From positions 1 through 64,000 of the forward strand of contig NC_047077.1 in the NCBI RefSeq assembly GCF_902459465.1: a stretch of 64,000 bases of DNA, given 5' to 3'. This DNA comes from Asterias rubens. Its lineage: Eukaryota; Echinodermata; Asteroidea; Forcipulatida; Asteriidae. Shown in pieces: positions 54,448 through 64,000 of this stretch; positions within the stretch are counted from its first letter, which is position 1, and every line of letters begins with the position of its first letter. The position numbers and the translations under genes are program-made. The notes beneath the pieces were generated by a model. The model did no database searches. It worked only from the letters and a program-made list of their open reading frames with translations, and had not been told where the DNA came from.

Positions 54448-56464
54448 TGGTACCATCACATGAATGACCTACAGTGGCTGGAGTGTAGCAGTGAGTTTAC
54501 TCATCAGTGCAACTAGTGCCGTCACATGGATGACCTACAGTGGCTTGAGTGTAGCAGTGAGTTTATTAATCAGCACAACTAGTGCCGTCACATGGATGAC
54601 CTACAGTGGCTGGAGTGTAGCAGTGAGTTTACTCATCAGTGGAACTATAGTGCCGTCACATGGATGACCTTCAGTGGCTGTAGTGTAGCAGTGAGTTTAC
54701 TAATCAGCGCAACTAGTGTAGTCACATGGATGACCCACAGTGGCTGGAGTGTAGCAGTGAGTTTACTAATCAGTGCAACTTGTGCCGTCACATGGATGAC
54801 CCACAGTGGCTGGAGTGTAGCAGTGAGTTTACTCATCAGTGGAACTATAGTGCCGTCACATGGATGACCTTCAGTGGCTGTAGTGTAGCAGTGAGTTTAC
54901 TAATCAGCGCAACTAGTGTAGTCCCATGGATGACCCACAGTGGCTGGAGTGTAGCAGTGAGTTTACTAATCAGTGCAACTTGTGCCGTCACATGGATGAC
55001 CCACAGTGGCTGGAGTGTAACAGTGAGTTTACTCATCAGTGCAACTATATTGCCGTCACATGGATGACCTACAGTGGCTGGAGTGTGGCAGAAAATTTAC
55101 TTATCAGCGCAACTGGTGCCGTCACAAGGGTGACCTATAGTGACTGGAGTGTAGCAGTGAGTTTACTAATCAGTGCAACTAGTGCTGTCACATGGATGAC
55201 CCACAGTGGCTTGAGTGTAGCAGTGAGTTTCACAATCAGCGCAACTTGTGCCGTCACATATAACTGACCTACAGTGGCTTGAGTGTAGCAGTGAGTTTAC
55301 TAATCAGCGCAACTAGTGCCGTCACGATGACCTACGGTGGCTGGAGTGTAGCAGTGAGTTTACTAATCAGTACAGCTTGTGCCGTCACACGGATGACCTA
55401 TAGTGGCTGGAGTGTAGCAGTGAGTTTACTAATCAGCGCAACTAGTGCCGTCACGATGACTGACTCACAGTGGCTGGAGTGTAGCAGTGAGTTTACTAAT
55501 CAGTACAGCTTGTGCCGTCACACGGATGACCTACAGTGGCTGGAGTGTAGCAGTGAGTTTACTAATCTACACAACTTGTGCCATCACCCGGATGACCTAC
55601 AGTGGCTGGAGTGTAGTAGGGAGTTTACTAATCAGTACAACTTGTCCCGTCACACGGATGACCTACAGTGGCTGGAGTGTAGCAGTGAGTTTACTAATCA
55701 GCACAACTTGTGCCGTCACATAAATGACCTACAGTTGCTTGAGTGTAGCAGTGAGTTTACTAATCAGCGCGACTGGTGCCATCACATGACTGACCTACAG
55801 TGGCTGGAGTGTAGCAGTGAGTTTACTAGTCAGCCCAACTAGTGTCGTCACGATGACCTACGGTGCCTGGAGTGTAGCAGTGAGTTTACTAATCAGCGCA
55901 ACTATTGCCGTCACGATGACTGACTCACAGTGGCTGGAGTGTAGCAGTGAGTTTACTGATCAGCGCAACTAGTGCCATCACATGAATGACACACATAGGC
56001 TGCAGTGTAGCAGTGAGTTTACAAATCAGTGCAACTGGTGCCGTCACATGACTGACCTACAGTGGCTGGAGTGTAGCAGTGAGTTTACTGATCAGCGCAG
56101 TGAGTTTACTGATCAGCGCAACTAGTGCCATCACATGAATGACACACATAGGCTGCAGTGTAGCAGTGAGTTTACAAATCAGTGCAACTAATACCGTCCC
56201 ATGAATGACCCACAGTGGCTGGAGTGTAGCAGTGAGTTTACTGATCAGCGCAACTAGTGCCATCACATGAATGACACACATAGGCTGCAGTGTAGCAGTG
56301 AGTTTACAAATCAGTGCAACTAGTGCCGTCACATGACTGACCTACAGTGGTTGGAGTGTAGCAGTGAGTTAACTAATCAGTGCAACTAGTCCCATCTCAT
56401 GGACGACCTGTGCTGTCACATGGTAACCTACAGTGGCTGGAGTGTAGCAGTGAGTTTACTGACC
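54448..56464 (+). repeat. 66-bp tandem array 3 (about 30 units)
   Basis: Begins with the same border units as arrays 2 and 4 and ends with the same CTGACC border as arrays 1 and 2. A 200-bp block is duplicated in direct succession at 54592-54791 and 54792-54991. Several units near 55325 and 55455 have a 3-bp deletion giving CACGATGACC. Confidence 0.95.
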
Positions 56465-56562
56465 AGGGGTAACAATGTCCCAATAAAAAGTAGGTATTGT
56501 TACTACATAGTGTAGAGTTGTCTGAGGAGAGAGATATGGAACAATTATTATATATGACTTAC

Positions 56563-56667
56563 CAGCAGTGAAGAAAGTTGAGTTCACTCAAAGAGGCAGC
56601 TCAGTATCTCCTTCATGATGTAACATCAGTCAATGGCAACAGTCAAATAACTTCTTGAAAAGAATGT
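56563..56667 (-). other. Exon-like segment D, copy 6 (105 nt)
   Basis: Same borders. One substitution (CTTTGA for CTCTGA) leaves the TGA in place. Confidence 0.45.
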
Positions 56668-56968
56668 CTGCAAAATTTGAATGATGAAGAGCTGTTTATA
56701 ATTGATCAGAGATACATGACATGTCTTGAAAACTGGTTGATTTCAATCCATATTTTAACCATGGTACAACTTTGATTTGTAAATGTTGATGCTTTGCAAA
56801 ACCAAGTGCTTTTATTTAGTTCGTGTATACACTCTGTATTGTCCTTTGACTGCAAGTAGAAAATTGTTGTGATACAAATTCATCCTAAAAATGTATGCAC
56901 TTCTGCAGAATCGATATATGTTCTCTAGAAGGGGGGGGGGTTGACGTAACAATCTGAATGATCACTTA

Positions 56969-58422
56969 GGGACCATGGATAAACTATGTCACGGGAACGA
57001 CCGCGTCGCGACGCGTTCCTTCGCGTGACAAATTGAACAAAAGAAAATCTACGGAGTGGAACGCGTTCTTCTCAACCACCGGGTCTTGAGGAAGACCCAC
57101 TGTATAACAAAGGAACAATGGTAAGGCCGAAAACCACTGTGTAGTTATAATCGGCTTATCTGGGTAGATATAAACCTAAGTTCTTTCCACTGCAATTTAC
57201 GTAAACTGTCATTTCAATAAATAAACAACAACCAAAGATCCATGTAAATTATAATAACTGTGTCTCCGGTCTAGTTTATATTTTGACTAGTTTTTTTTTT
57301 AAGTTACAAAAAGATTAATCCTAGCCCTTTTCACGCAATAAGTCAAAACACAACCGCATATTAAAAAAAAAAATATTGCGTTTTTGCACGACCGCCATGC
57401 AAAATAATCCCCCAAAATACAACAGAATAAAGCAAAATCAATAGGAAAAACATCTTACATTAAACAGTAAAACTATACCTTTTTTTGTACATCCAAGGTA
57501 TCCAAAATGTTTCATGTTTGAACAATGAAGCCAACACGTTATGTAGTTTTTCTTAAACACGCTAAATATTCCCAAGGAACTGCTGAAAATTCACCACGTT
57601 GTTGACATGCCCAAGGCACCAGCAACGGCGCCAATGTTGTACGCTGGTTAGTATTGCAATTTTCGGACACCAGATTCTCCCGAAAGTCTTAATCTCAAGG
57701 CGGTTGTAACTAATTTCGTAAACTGTTGCGCAAATTTTCCAACGGAGGGCGGCTCTCCCGCTATATCACATTGTTTAGGAAAGCCCTCTAGCGTTCAATG
57801 TTTCTTGCATTATAGTTCGTTGCACGCAAAGTAACAAGACTACTAGGCCTGAATATTGAAAACACTGTGTGTGAGTGTGTCGCTGGATACAGTGTGTTTG
57901 TGTACTACGATGTAATTTTGCGTTGTGTTTTGTGTGATTGCGAGCCGGTCAGCATGATTTCGCGGTACCTTTATGAACAAATCGTGTAAGTGTAAGCATC
58001 TCTGTAATCACAGGTCCTAATGTAGTAATTAGATGGAGATACAAAATAAGTTGGCGATGATTTCAAATTTAAGAATAATAGTCACCACTTCAACTTGTTA
58101 TGGCAGTACCATATTATTGTATTGGCTTTGGCAAACTTGAGGGTTGGCTGTACATGGACATCTCCAACCCATTGTCTGGTGTATACCTGAGCTAGACCGA
58201 AAACACTAATCCTTCACCCCTTCGTGGCTTACTTGCGAGCTGCCTTGTCCATGTAATCTGAACAACAAAAGGCACCAACAATAGAGTTCGATAATGAGGG
58301 ACCTTAAAAATCAGTGAAACGCTTAATCCATCTTGGGACGGGCGCGTGACAATTTTGGGACGGACTCGTTCTAGAACGAGTCTGACCGCGGGCGGCCGCG
58401 TTCTTAGTTTTTCCATGGTCCC
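56969..58422. mobile_element. PIF/Harbinger-like non-autonomous element, 1454 bp
   Basis: The ends GGGACCATGGATAAACTA and, inverted, GGGACCATGGAAAAACTA are bordered by TTA on both sides (56966-56968 and 58423-58425). A three-base TTA duplication is typical of PIF/Harbinger. Two paralogous spacers show the empty site. Subterminal palindromes CGCGTCGCGACGCG (57002-57015) and GACTCGTTCTAGAACGAGTC (58363-58382) may be transposase-binding or structural motifs. No transposase is encoded. Confidence 0.85.
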
Positions 58423-58735
58423 TTAGTGAGATAAGAAATGTTTGAAAGAGATTTTCTGCTAATTCCTATGTATTGGCATGTCATAGCCAAGCTGTATAGT
58501 GCATCAGATTCAAGTTCTGATGGCTGAGTGATCAGGGTGTGGGTTCAAATCCTGGTCATAAAACTTGTGTCCTTAAGCAAGACACTAAACTAGAATCGCT
58601 TCTCATTACCCAAGGGTAACAATCTAAACTAACCATTTCTTGTTTTATATAAGTGTTATAAATTGAACCAATTAACTTGTGGTACTAGAGCGAGACACTC
58701 GTCTATAATTGCTTCTCTCCACCCAGATGTAAATG

Positions 58736-60516
58736 GTGCCATCACATGAATGACCTACAGTGGCTGTAGTGTAGCAGTGAGTTTACTCATCAGTGCAACT
58801 AGTGCCGTCACATGGATGACCTACAGTGGCTGTAGTGTAGCAGTGAGTTTACTCATCAGTGGAACTATAGTGCCGTCACATGGATGACCTACAGTGGCTG
58901 TAGTGTAGCAGTGAGTTTACTAATCAGCGCAACTAGTGTAGTACCATGGATGACCCACAGTGGCTGGAGTGTAGCAGTGAGTTTACTAATCAGTGCAACT
59001 TGTGCCGTCACACTGATGACCTACAGTGGCTGGAGTGTAACAGTGAGTTAACTCATCAGTGCAACTATAGTGCTGTCACATGGATGACCTACAGTGGCTG
59101 GAGTGTGGCAGAAAATTTACTTATCAGCGCAACTGGTGCCGTCACAAGGGTGACCTATAGTGACTGGAGTGTAGCAGTGAGTTTACTAATCAGTGCAACT
59201 AGTGCTGTCACACGGATGACCTACAGTGGCTGGAGTGTGGCAGTGAGTTTACTAATCAGCACAACTTGTGCCGTCACCCGTATGACCTACAGTGGCTGGA
59301 GTGTGGCAGTGAGTTTACTAATCAGCACAACTTGTGCCGTCACACGGATGACCTACAGTGGCTGGAGTGTAGTAGTGAGTTTACTAATCAGTACAACTTG
59401 TGCCATCACACGGATGACCTACATTGGCTGGAGTGTAGCAGTGAGTTTACTAATCAGCACAACTTGTGCCGTCACCCTGACGACCTACAGTGGCTGGAGT
59501 ATAGCAGTGAGTTTACTAATCAGTACAACTTATGCCGTCACACGGATGACCTACAGTGGCTGGAGTGTAGCAGTGAGTTTACTAATCAGTACAACTTGTG
59601 CCGTCACACGGATGACCTACAGTGGCTTGAGTGTAGCAGTGAGTTTACTAATCAGCGCAACAAGTGCCGTCACATGAATGACCTGCAGTGGCTTGAGTGT
59701 AGCAGTGAGTTTACTAATCAGTACAACTTGTGCTGTCACACGGATGACCTACAGTTGCTGGAGTGTAGCAGTGAGTTTACTAATCAGTACAACTTGTGCT
59801 GTCACACGGATGACCCACAGTGGCTGGAGTGTAGCAGTGAGTTTACTAATCAGTACAACTTGTGCCGTCACACGGATGACCCACAAAGGCTTGAGTGTAG
59901 CAGTGAGTTTACTAATCAGTGCAACTAGTGCCGTCACATGAATGACCTACAGTGGCTGGAGTGTAGCAGTGAGTTTACTAATCAGTGCAACTAGTGCTGT
60001 CACATGGATGACCCACAGTGGCTTGAGTTTAGCAGTGAGTTTACTAATCAGTGAACTGGTGACGTCACATGACTGACCAACAGTGGATGGAGTGTAGTCG
60101 TGAGTTTATTAATCAGGGCAACTAGTGCCGTCACGATGACCTATGGTGGCTTGAGTGTAGCAGTGAGTTTACTAATCAGTACAACTTGTGCCGTCACACG
60201 GATGACCTACAGTGGCTAGAGTGTAGCAGTGAGTTTACTAATCAGTACAACTTGTGCCGTCACACTGATGACCCACAGAGGCTGGAGTGTAGTAGTGAGT
60301 TTACTAATCAGCACAACTTGTGCCGTCACACGGATGACCTACAGTGGCTGGATTGTAGCAGTGAGTTTACTAATCAGCGCAACTAGTGCCGTCACATGGA
60401 TGACTAACAGTGGCTTGAGTGTAGCAGTGAGTTTACTAATCAGCGCAAGTAGTGCCGTCACATGGATGACCTACAGTATAGGAGTGAACTTACTAATCAG
60501 TGCAACTAGTGCTGCT
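58736..60516 (+). repeat. 66-bp tandem array 4 (about 27 units)
   Basis: Includes the longest continuous zinc-finger-like frame (59266-59928, ten units with TTG or AAG instead of TAG). The array ends without the CTGACC border, in degraded units near 60470-60516, so its right side is a different breakpoint from arrays 1-3. Confidence 0.95.
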
Positions 60517-60592
60517 ACAGTTCAGCGCTTTAACTTTTATCATACTATGTCTGTTTGAATGATCCAAGTTCAGATTATCGCCACTACATAAC

Positions 60593-60936
60593 GACACTGG
60601 ACACTATTGGTAATTGTCAAAGACCAGCCTTCTCACTTGGTGTATCTCAACATTTGCATTAACAAACCTGTGTCAATTTTGGCTCTATTGGCAATTGGTC
60701 AGAGAAGTTGTGAGACAATGATGGAAGAAAAAACACCCTTATTTCCGAAACCTCAAAGTCTAATTCTGAGGTCTCGAAATCAAATTCATGGAAAATTAGT
60801 TCTTTCCCGAGAACTACATCACTTCAGAGGGAGCCGTTTCCTCACAATGTTTTTATACTATCAACAGCTCCCCATTACTCGTTACCAAGTAAGGTTTTAT
60901 GCTTGAGTAATTCCCAACATTGTCCACTGCCTTTAA
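60593..60936 (-). mobile_element. TTAA element family 1, minus orientation
   Basis: The right end TGTCCACTGCCT then TTAA is intact. The left end retains CACTGGACACTATTGG but not the TTAA. Internal GAGGGAGCCGTTTC is present. Confidence 0.8.
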
Positions 60937-60971
60937 TCAGCTCCCTTTAATAAGACCTACAATGTACATAC

Positions 60972-61107
60972 CTCAGATGATGAGTTGACATTGCTCCTTC
61001 TTGAAATCCCAAGAGTGACAATGAGATGCCAAGTGCGGCCGGGCAAGGAAAATTCCAATATCAGAATCGTAAGAAACTCACAGCCAAAGAATTGAGTCAG
61101 ATGAGTC
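60972..61107 (-). other. Candidate internal exon (136 nt)
   Basis: On the minus strand the acceptor CTTCTTTGTGTAG and the strong donor CTGAG|GTATGTAC enclose a segment that is open throughout in one frame (45 codons, phase 1 start, including TQFFGCEFLTILILEF). The opposite strand is also open for most of its length (SDDELTLLLLEIPRV), so strand and reality are uncertain. No family recognised. Confidence 0.35.
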
Positions 61108-61362
61108 CTACACAAAGAAGTAAATACTTGCTGTAAATATAAACCTTTAAGGACTTTGCATCAAGGGCTCCTGATCTCCTTATACACTATTTCTGTCTTT
61201 GCTGAGCAATTCTGCTCTGTGCTAAGCATATATCTACACACCAGGGCCTACTTTTATAAAGCTGTTAGGCAGGAGAACTCTGCTTTAAACAAATCTTGGC
61301 TTATCAATTTTTTTCTGTGGTTAGCAAGTTTTCGTGTTTACATGCTGTATTAAGAAAGGCCA

Positions 61363-61615
61363 AGGGCCCAATTTCATGGCTTTGATTATCGCCGGATTGT
61401 GCACTCAGGATCAATATTCTTCACTTACTGTACATGTAAAACCACAAAAATTCTGCACAAGCTGTGCAAGCGCAAAATGCCTAGATTGAGTACTCATGTG
61501 CACAAGCAAAAAGTTGCTAACAGGTGAAACTCGCTCGACTTGTGAGCAGAATTCCTTGCTTTGTAAGTATCGAATCTTTACATAAGTTAAGCAGCGAGTC
61601 ATGAAAATGGGCCCT
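61363..61615. mobile_element. Inverted-repeat element, GGGCCCAATTTCA family
   Basis: Left end GGGCCCAATTTCATGGC, right end GAGTCATGAAAATGGGCCC. Internally diverged from the 29055 copy but with the same tRNA-independent, non-coding design. Confidence 0.75.
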
Positions 61616-62150
61616 ATTACCTCTCTGTTTGCTGATATGAGTAATATATTTTGTGGTGCCCAGTATATTTTACTAACAAGGGCCCCCAGTGTGTCATTAA
61701 TTTTTGGATATCTGCAAAAAGACCTTAACAGGTGCCAAACCAAAACATGTTTGCTTTCGTGTTATCTACTGAGGTTTAGTAGAATGCAAAAGGTACATGT
61801 AGGTGTCGATCGTAGCGTCGTACATCAAAACAAAGTTTTACACCCCCCCCCCACCCTTTCAACAAAAACACACCTTGGCCGACCTGGTAAATCTTTGTTC
61901 TACTGTTTTGTGGACCGAGTAAATTTTGCCAGTGTTCCCGTGAGATTTTCACAGGTTGGTTGTTCGGAGTGTTTTGTTAAAGGGATTGGAATGATCATTA
62001 CATTTTTTTTTAAGTTACTGTACCGTCCCAACAAATCCATTGTGAATGGGCAACCTGGATCTGCCTCATCTTCTTGCTCACTTGTGAAATTTGCTAACAC
62101 CTAAGCCTTTTTTCTGCAACACTAAGCACAACAAAGTTTACTATGCATAT
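61616..62150. other. No gene supported
   Basis: A 167-codon plus-strand frame starts inside the preceding element's right end and crosses a poly-C run. Its mixed composition and lack of motifs argue for chance. Confidence 0.5.
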
Positions 62151-62154
62151 GGGC

Positions 62155-62300
62155 CCTGGGTGTGGGTTCAAATCCCCGGTCATGGCACTTGTGTTCTTGA
62201 GCTTCACTATAATTGGACTTAAATGGGTATCTGCTAGGGTATAGGTTCATGTTGCGATTGAAAAAGCCTGATATTGGCCGGTAGCTAGAGTTAGTATACA
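62155..62300 (+). mobile_element. SINE fragment
   Basis: B-box-like GGGTTCAAATCCCCGG, then GGCACTTGTGTTCTTGAGC and a GGGTATCTGCTAGGG remnant. The head is missing. Confidence 0.6.
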
Positions 62301-62321
62301 AATATTGACTGCTTCGAGTGC

Positions 62322-62442
62322 TATGGTTAAAACTATGACTCCCGAGGTGATCTCCGGAGCGTTCTTTTTCCCCGAGGTGAAGCCGAGGGAAAAAAGAATG
62401 CTCCGGGGATCACCGAGGGAGTCATAGTTTAAACCATTGCAC
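62322..62442. repeat. Palindromic short element, CCGAGG family
   Basis: Ends GGTTAAAACTATGACTCC and, inverted, GGAGTCATAGTTTAAACC. The core has CCCGAGGTGAAGCCGAGGG and mirrored CTCCGGAGCGTTC/GAATGCTCCGG. Best example of the family seen at 2290 and 5637. Confidence 0.75.
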
Positions 62443-62651
62443 AAGTAAAAGCAGCCAATGTTTGTTTTATAACACCCCAAACATTTCTAAATAATGTACA
62501 GACTTTACAGACCTGAATGCTACAATCCTACACGACGCGAATACAGATTGCAAAATTTTACTGTGCTGCATGTAGTGTCATGTAATCCGAAATGGTTACA
62601 GACTATTAACTTATCATCCTCGTACACGCAACGGATTTCTGGGTACTGCAC

Positions 62652-62684
62652 GCCGTGTGCTAGTCTTTCGGACTAGCGCACGGC
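62652..62684. repeat. Compact hairpin, 14-bp stem, 5-nt loop
   Basis: GCCGTGTGCTAGTC pairs with GACTAGCGCACGGC around the loop TTTCG, with a single G-T wobble. It could fold as RNA or DNA. No adjacent gene explains it. Confidence 0.7.
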
Positions 62685-62871
62685 AAACCGATGCACTATC
62701 ACACGGCCGTCGTCTAGCAAAACTAAGACATATCATGTGACGCGCTCTAAACCAATGAAAAGGCAGAATATTGGTACTGGGTGTTATAATTGAATCTAGC
62801 AGCGGGTTATGTATGGATGGGTCAAATACAATCAGAACATACTGATCGAAATGTCAAGTTATTTTACAACA

Positions 62872-62995
62872 GCGCCCAATTTCCACTAAACCGTAAGCAA
62901 ATAATCGGCGCTTGTGGGAGAAGGGAATTCAGTGATTACGGTAATAGTATTTCACAGGTTAGCAGGAATATGTGGCTTGCGCTCCTGCATACTCT
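62872..62995. mobile_element. Partial GGGCCCAATTTC-family element next to the minisatellite flank
   Basis: GCGCCCAATTTCCACTAAAC, GTAAGCAAATAATCGG and TTTCACAGGTTAGCAG match the body of the element at 29055-29340. The right part passes into the flank shared with 5484-5606. Confidence 0.55.
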
Positions 62996-63085
62996 TTGTT
63001 ATTAGGCATTCTACACTTAAACAGCTAGCGCTGGGATTCAGCACTTGCACATAAGCAGAGAATGGTGAGTGTTTCAAGTACTCTT
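62962..63085 (-). repeat. Flank of the 74-bp array, inverted duplicate of 5484-5606
   Basis: Includes GCTAGCGCTGGGATTCAGCA and CACTTGCACATAAGCAGAG and leads straight into the 74-bp array. Differences from the left copy are a few substitutions. Confidence 0.85.
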
Positions 63086-64000
63086 CCAATAACCAATGAT
63101 GTACAACCCCTTTAAGATATGTTTCTTGAATACTAGAGGATTGGAATGAATGTACTCTTCCAATAACTAATGATGTACCATCCCTTTATGGTATGTTTCT
63201 TGAACACTAGAGGATTGGAATGAATGTACTCTTCCAATAACTAATGATGTACCATCCCTTTATGGTACGTTTCTTGAATACTAGAGGATTGGAATGAATG
63301 TACTCTTCCAATAACCAATGATGTACCATCCCTTTATGATATGTTTCTTGAATACTAGAGGATCGGAATGTATGTACTCTTCCAACAACCAATGATGTAC
63401 CATCCCTTTATGGTATGTTTCTTGAACACTAGAGGATTGGAATGAATGTACTCTTCCAATAACCAATGATGTACCATCCCTTTATGGTATGTTTCTTGAA
63501 CACTAGAGGATTGGAATGAATGTACTCTTCCAATAACCAATGATGTACCATCCCTTTATGGTATGTTTCTTGAACACTAGAGGATTGGAATGAATGTACT
63601 CTTCCAATAACCAATGACGTACCATCCCTTTGTGATATGTTTCTTGAACACTAGATGATCGGAATGAATGTACTGTTCCAATAACCAATAGTGTACCATT
63701 CCTTTTCGATATGTTTCTTGAACACTAGAGGATTGGATTGAATGTACTCTTCCAATAACTAATGATGAACCCTCCCTTTATGATATGTTTCTTGAACACT
63801 AGAGGATTGGAATGATGTACTCTTCCAATAACCAATGATGTACCATCCCTTTATGATATGTTTCTTGAAAACTAGAGGATTGGAATGAATGTACACTTCA
63901 AACAACCAATGATGTACCATCCCTTTATGGTATGTTTGTTGAACACTAGAGGATTGGAATGAATGTACTCTTCCAATAACCAATGATGTACCATCCCTTT
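63083..64000 (-). repeat. 74-bp minisatellite array, right edge (about 12 units)
   Basis: Same unit and orientation as 1-540, inverted relative to 4250-5492. It runs off the window. Unit 63812-63885 is one base short, as is a unit in the left arrays. Confidence 0.95.

Larger units (their letters stand above)
56465..58735 (+). repeat. Spacer 3 of the 66-bp array, enlarged by a transposon
   Basis: Without the 1454-bp insert and its 3-bp duplication it is 814 bp, in line with spacers 1 and 2. Confidence 0.9.

Noticed and set aside
43601..60516. CRISPR array
   Set aside because: Units are contiguous 66-mers without alternating unique spacers, no cas genes are present, and the context is eukaryotic.
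61601..62104. A 167-codon plus-strand gene
   Set aside because: It starts in the terminal repeat of a short DNA element, crosses a poly-C run, and has no motif or splice support.
63207..63983. Series of 61-residue nearly identical proteins on the minus strand
   Set aside because: They are spaced by exactly 74 bases and are successive readings of the 74-bp minisatellite in shifting phase.

Overview
The window looks like a repeat-dominated, gene-poor stretch of an animal nuclear genome. The signs are tRNA-derived SINEs, many TTAA-flanked inverted-repeat elements, a DIRS-like retroelement, several satellite arrays, GT/AG exon fragments and a 500-base scaffold gap. The particular SINE and short-element families resemble ones I associate with echinoderms, probably a sea star. 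That is recall of repeat families, not a database result. I see no intact host gene, no rRNA or tRNA gene and no CRISPR array.

Layout. 0-5.6 kb: a 74-bp minisatellite in both orientations, a 61-bp minisatellite, and palindromic elements. 6-19.6 kb: a mosaic of local duplications carrying minus-strand exon-like pieces of an unidentified gene (22-, 36- and about 29-codon pieces), SINEs and TTAA elements. This mosaic is broken at 10.9-13.8 kb by a truncated DIRS-like retroelement with gag and reverse transcriptase. 19.7-29.9 kb: a graveyard of DNA transposons. These include a piggyBac-like 1.06-kb element, a Kolobok-like element still carrying the start of a THAP domain, and a Mutator-like 657-bp foldback with a perfect 10-bp target duplication. 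29.6-37.3 kb: a roughly 620-bp satellite with two monomer types, running into the assembly gap at 37.3-37.8 kb. 37.8-43.6 kb: sparse sequence plus SINE and exon-like cassettes. 43.6-60.5 kb: four arrays, about 197 units in all, of a 66-bp repeat, separated by three related 0.82-kb spacers. One spacer has received a 1.45-kb PIF/Harbinger-like element. 60.6-64 kb: more short elements, a candidate exon, and the 74-bp minisatellite again, in inverted orientation to the one at 4-5.5 kb and sharing its flank.

The most unusual structure is the 66-bp array. Its unit is exactly 22 codons. Two forward frames stay open for long distances, and one spells a repeating peptide with the half-signature C-x3-F-x5-L-x2-H of a C2H2 zinc finger. 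The arrays sit between what look like the two halves of a SINE that is uninterrupted at 42.7 kb. The spacers also hold a 105-nt segment bounded by good splice signals, present six times at exactly the same length. I read this as satellite birth inside a SINE-containing cassette, followed by cassette duplication. Whether any frame is translated cannot be judged from sequence alone.
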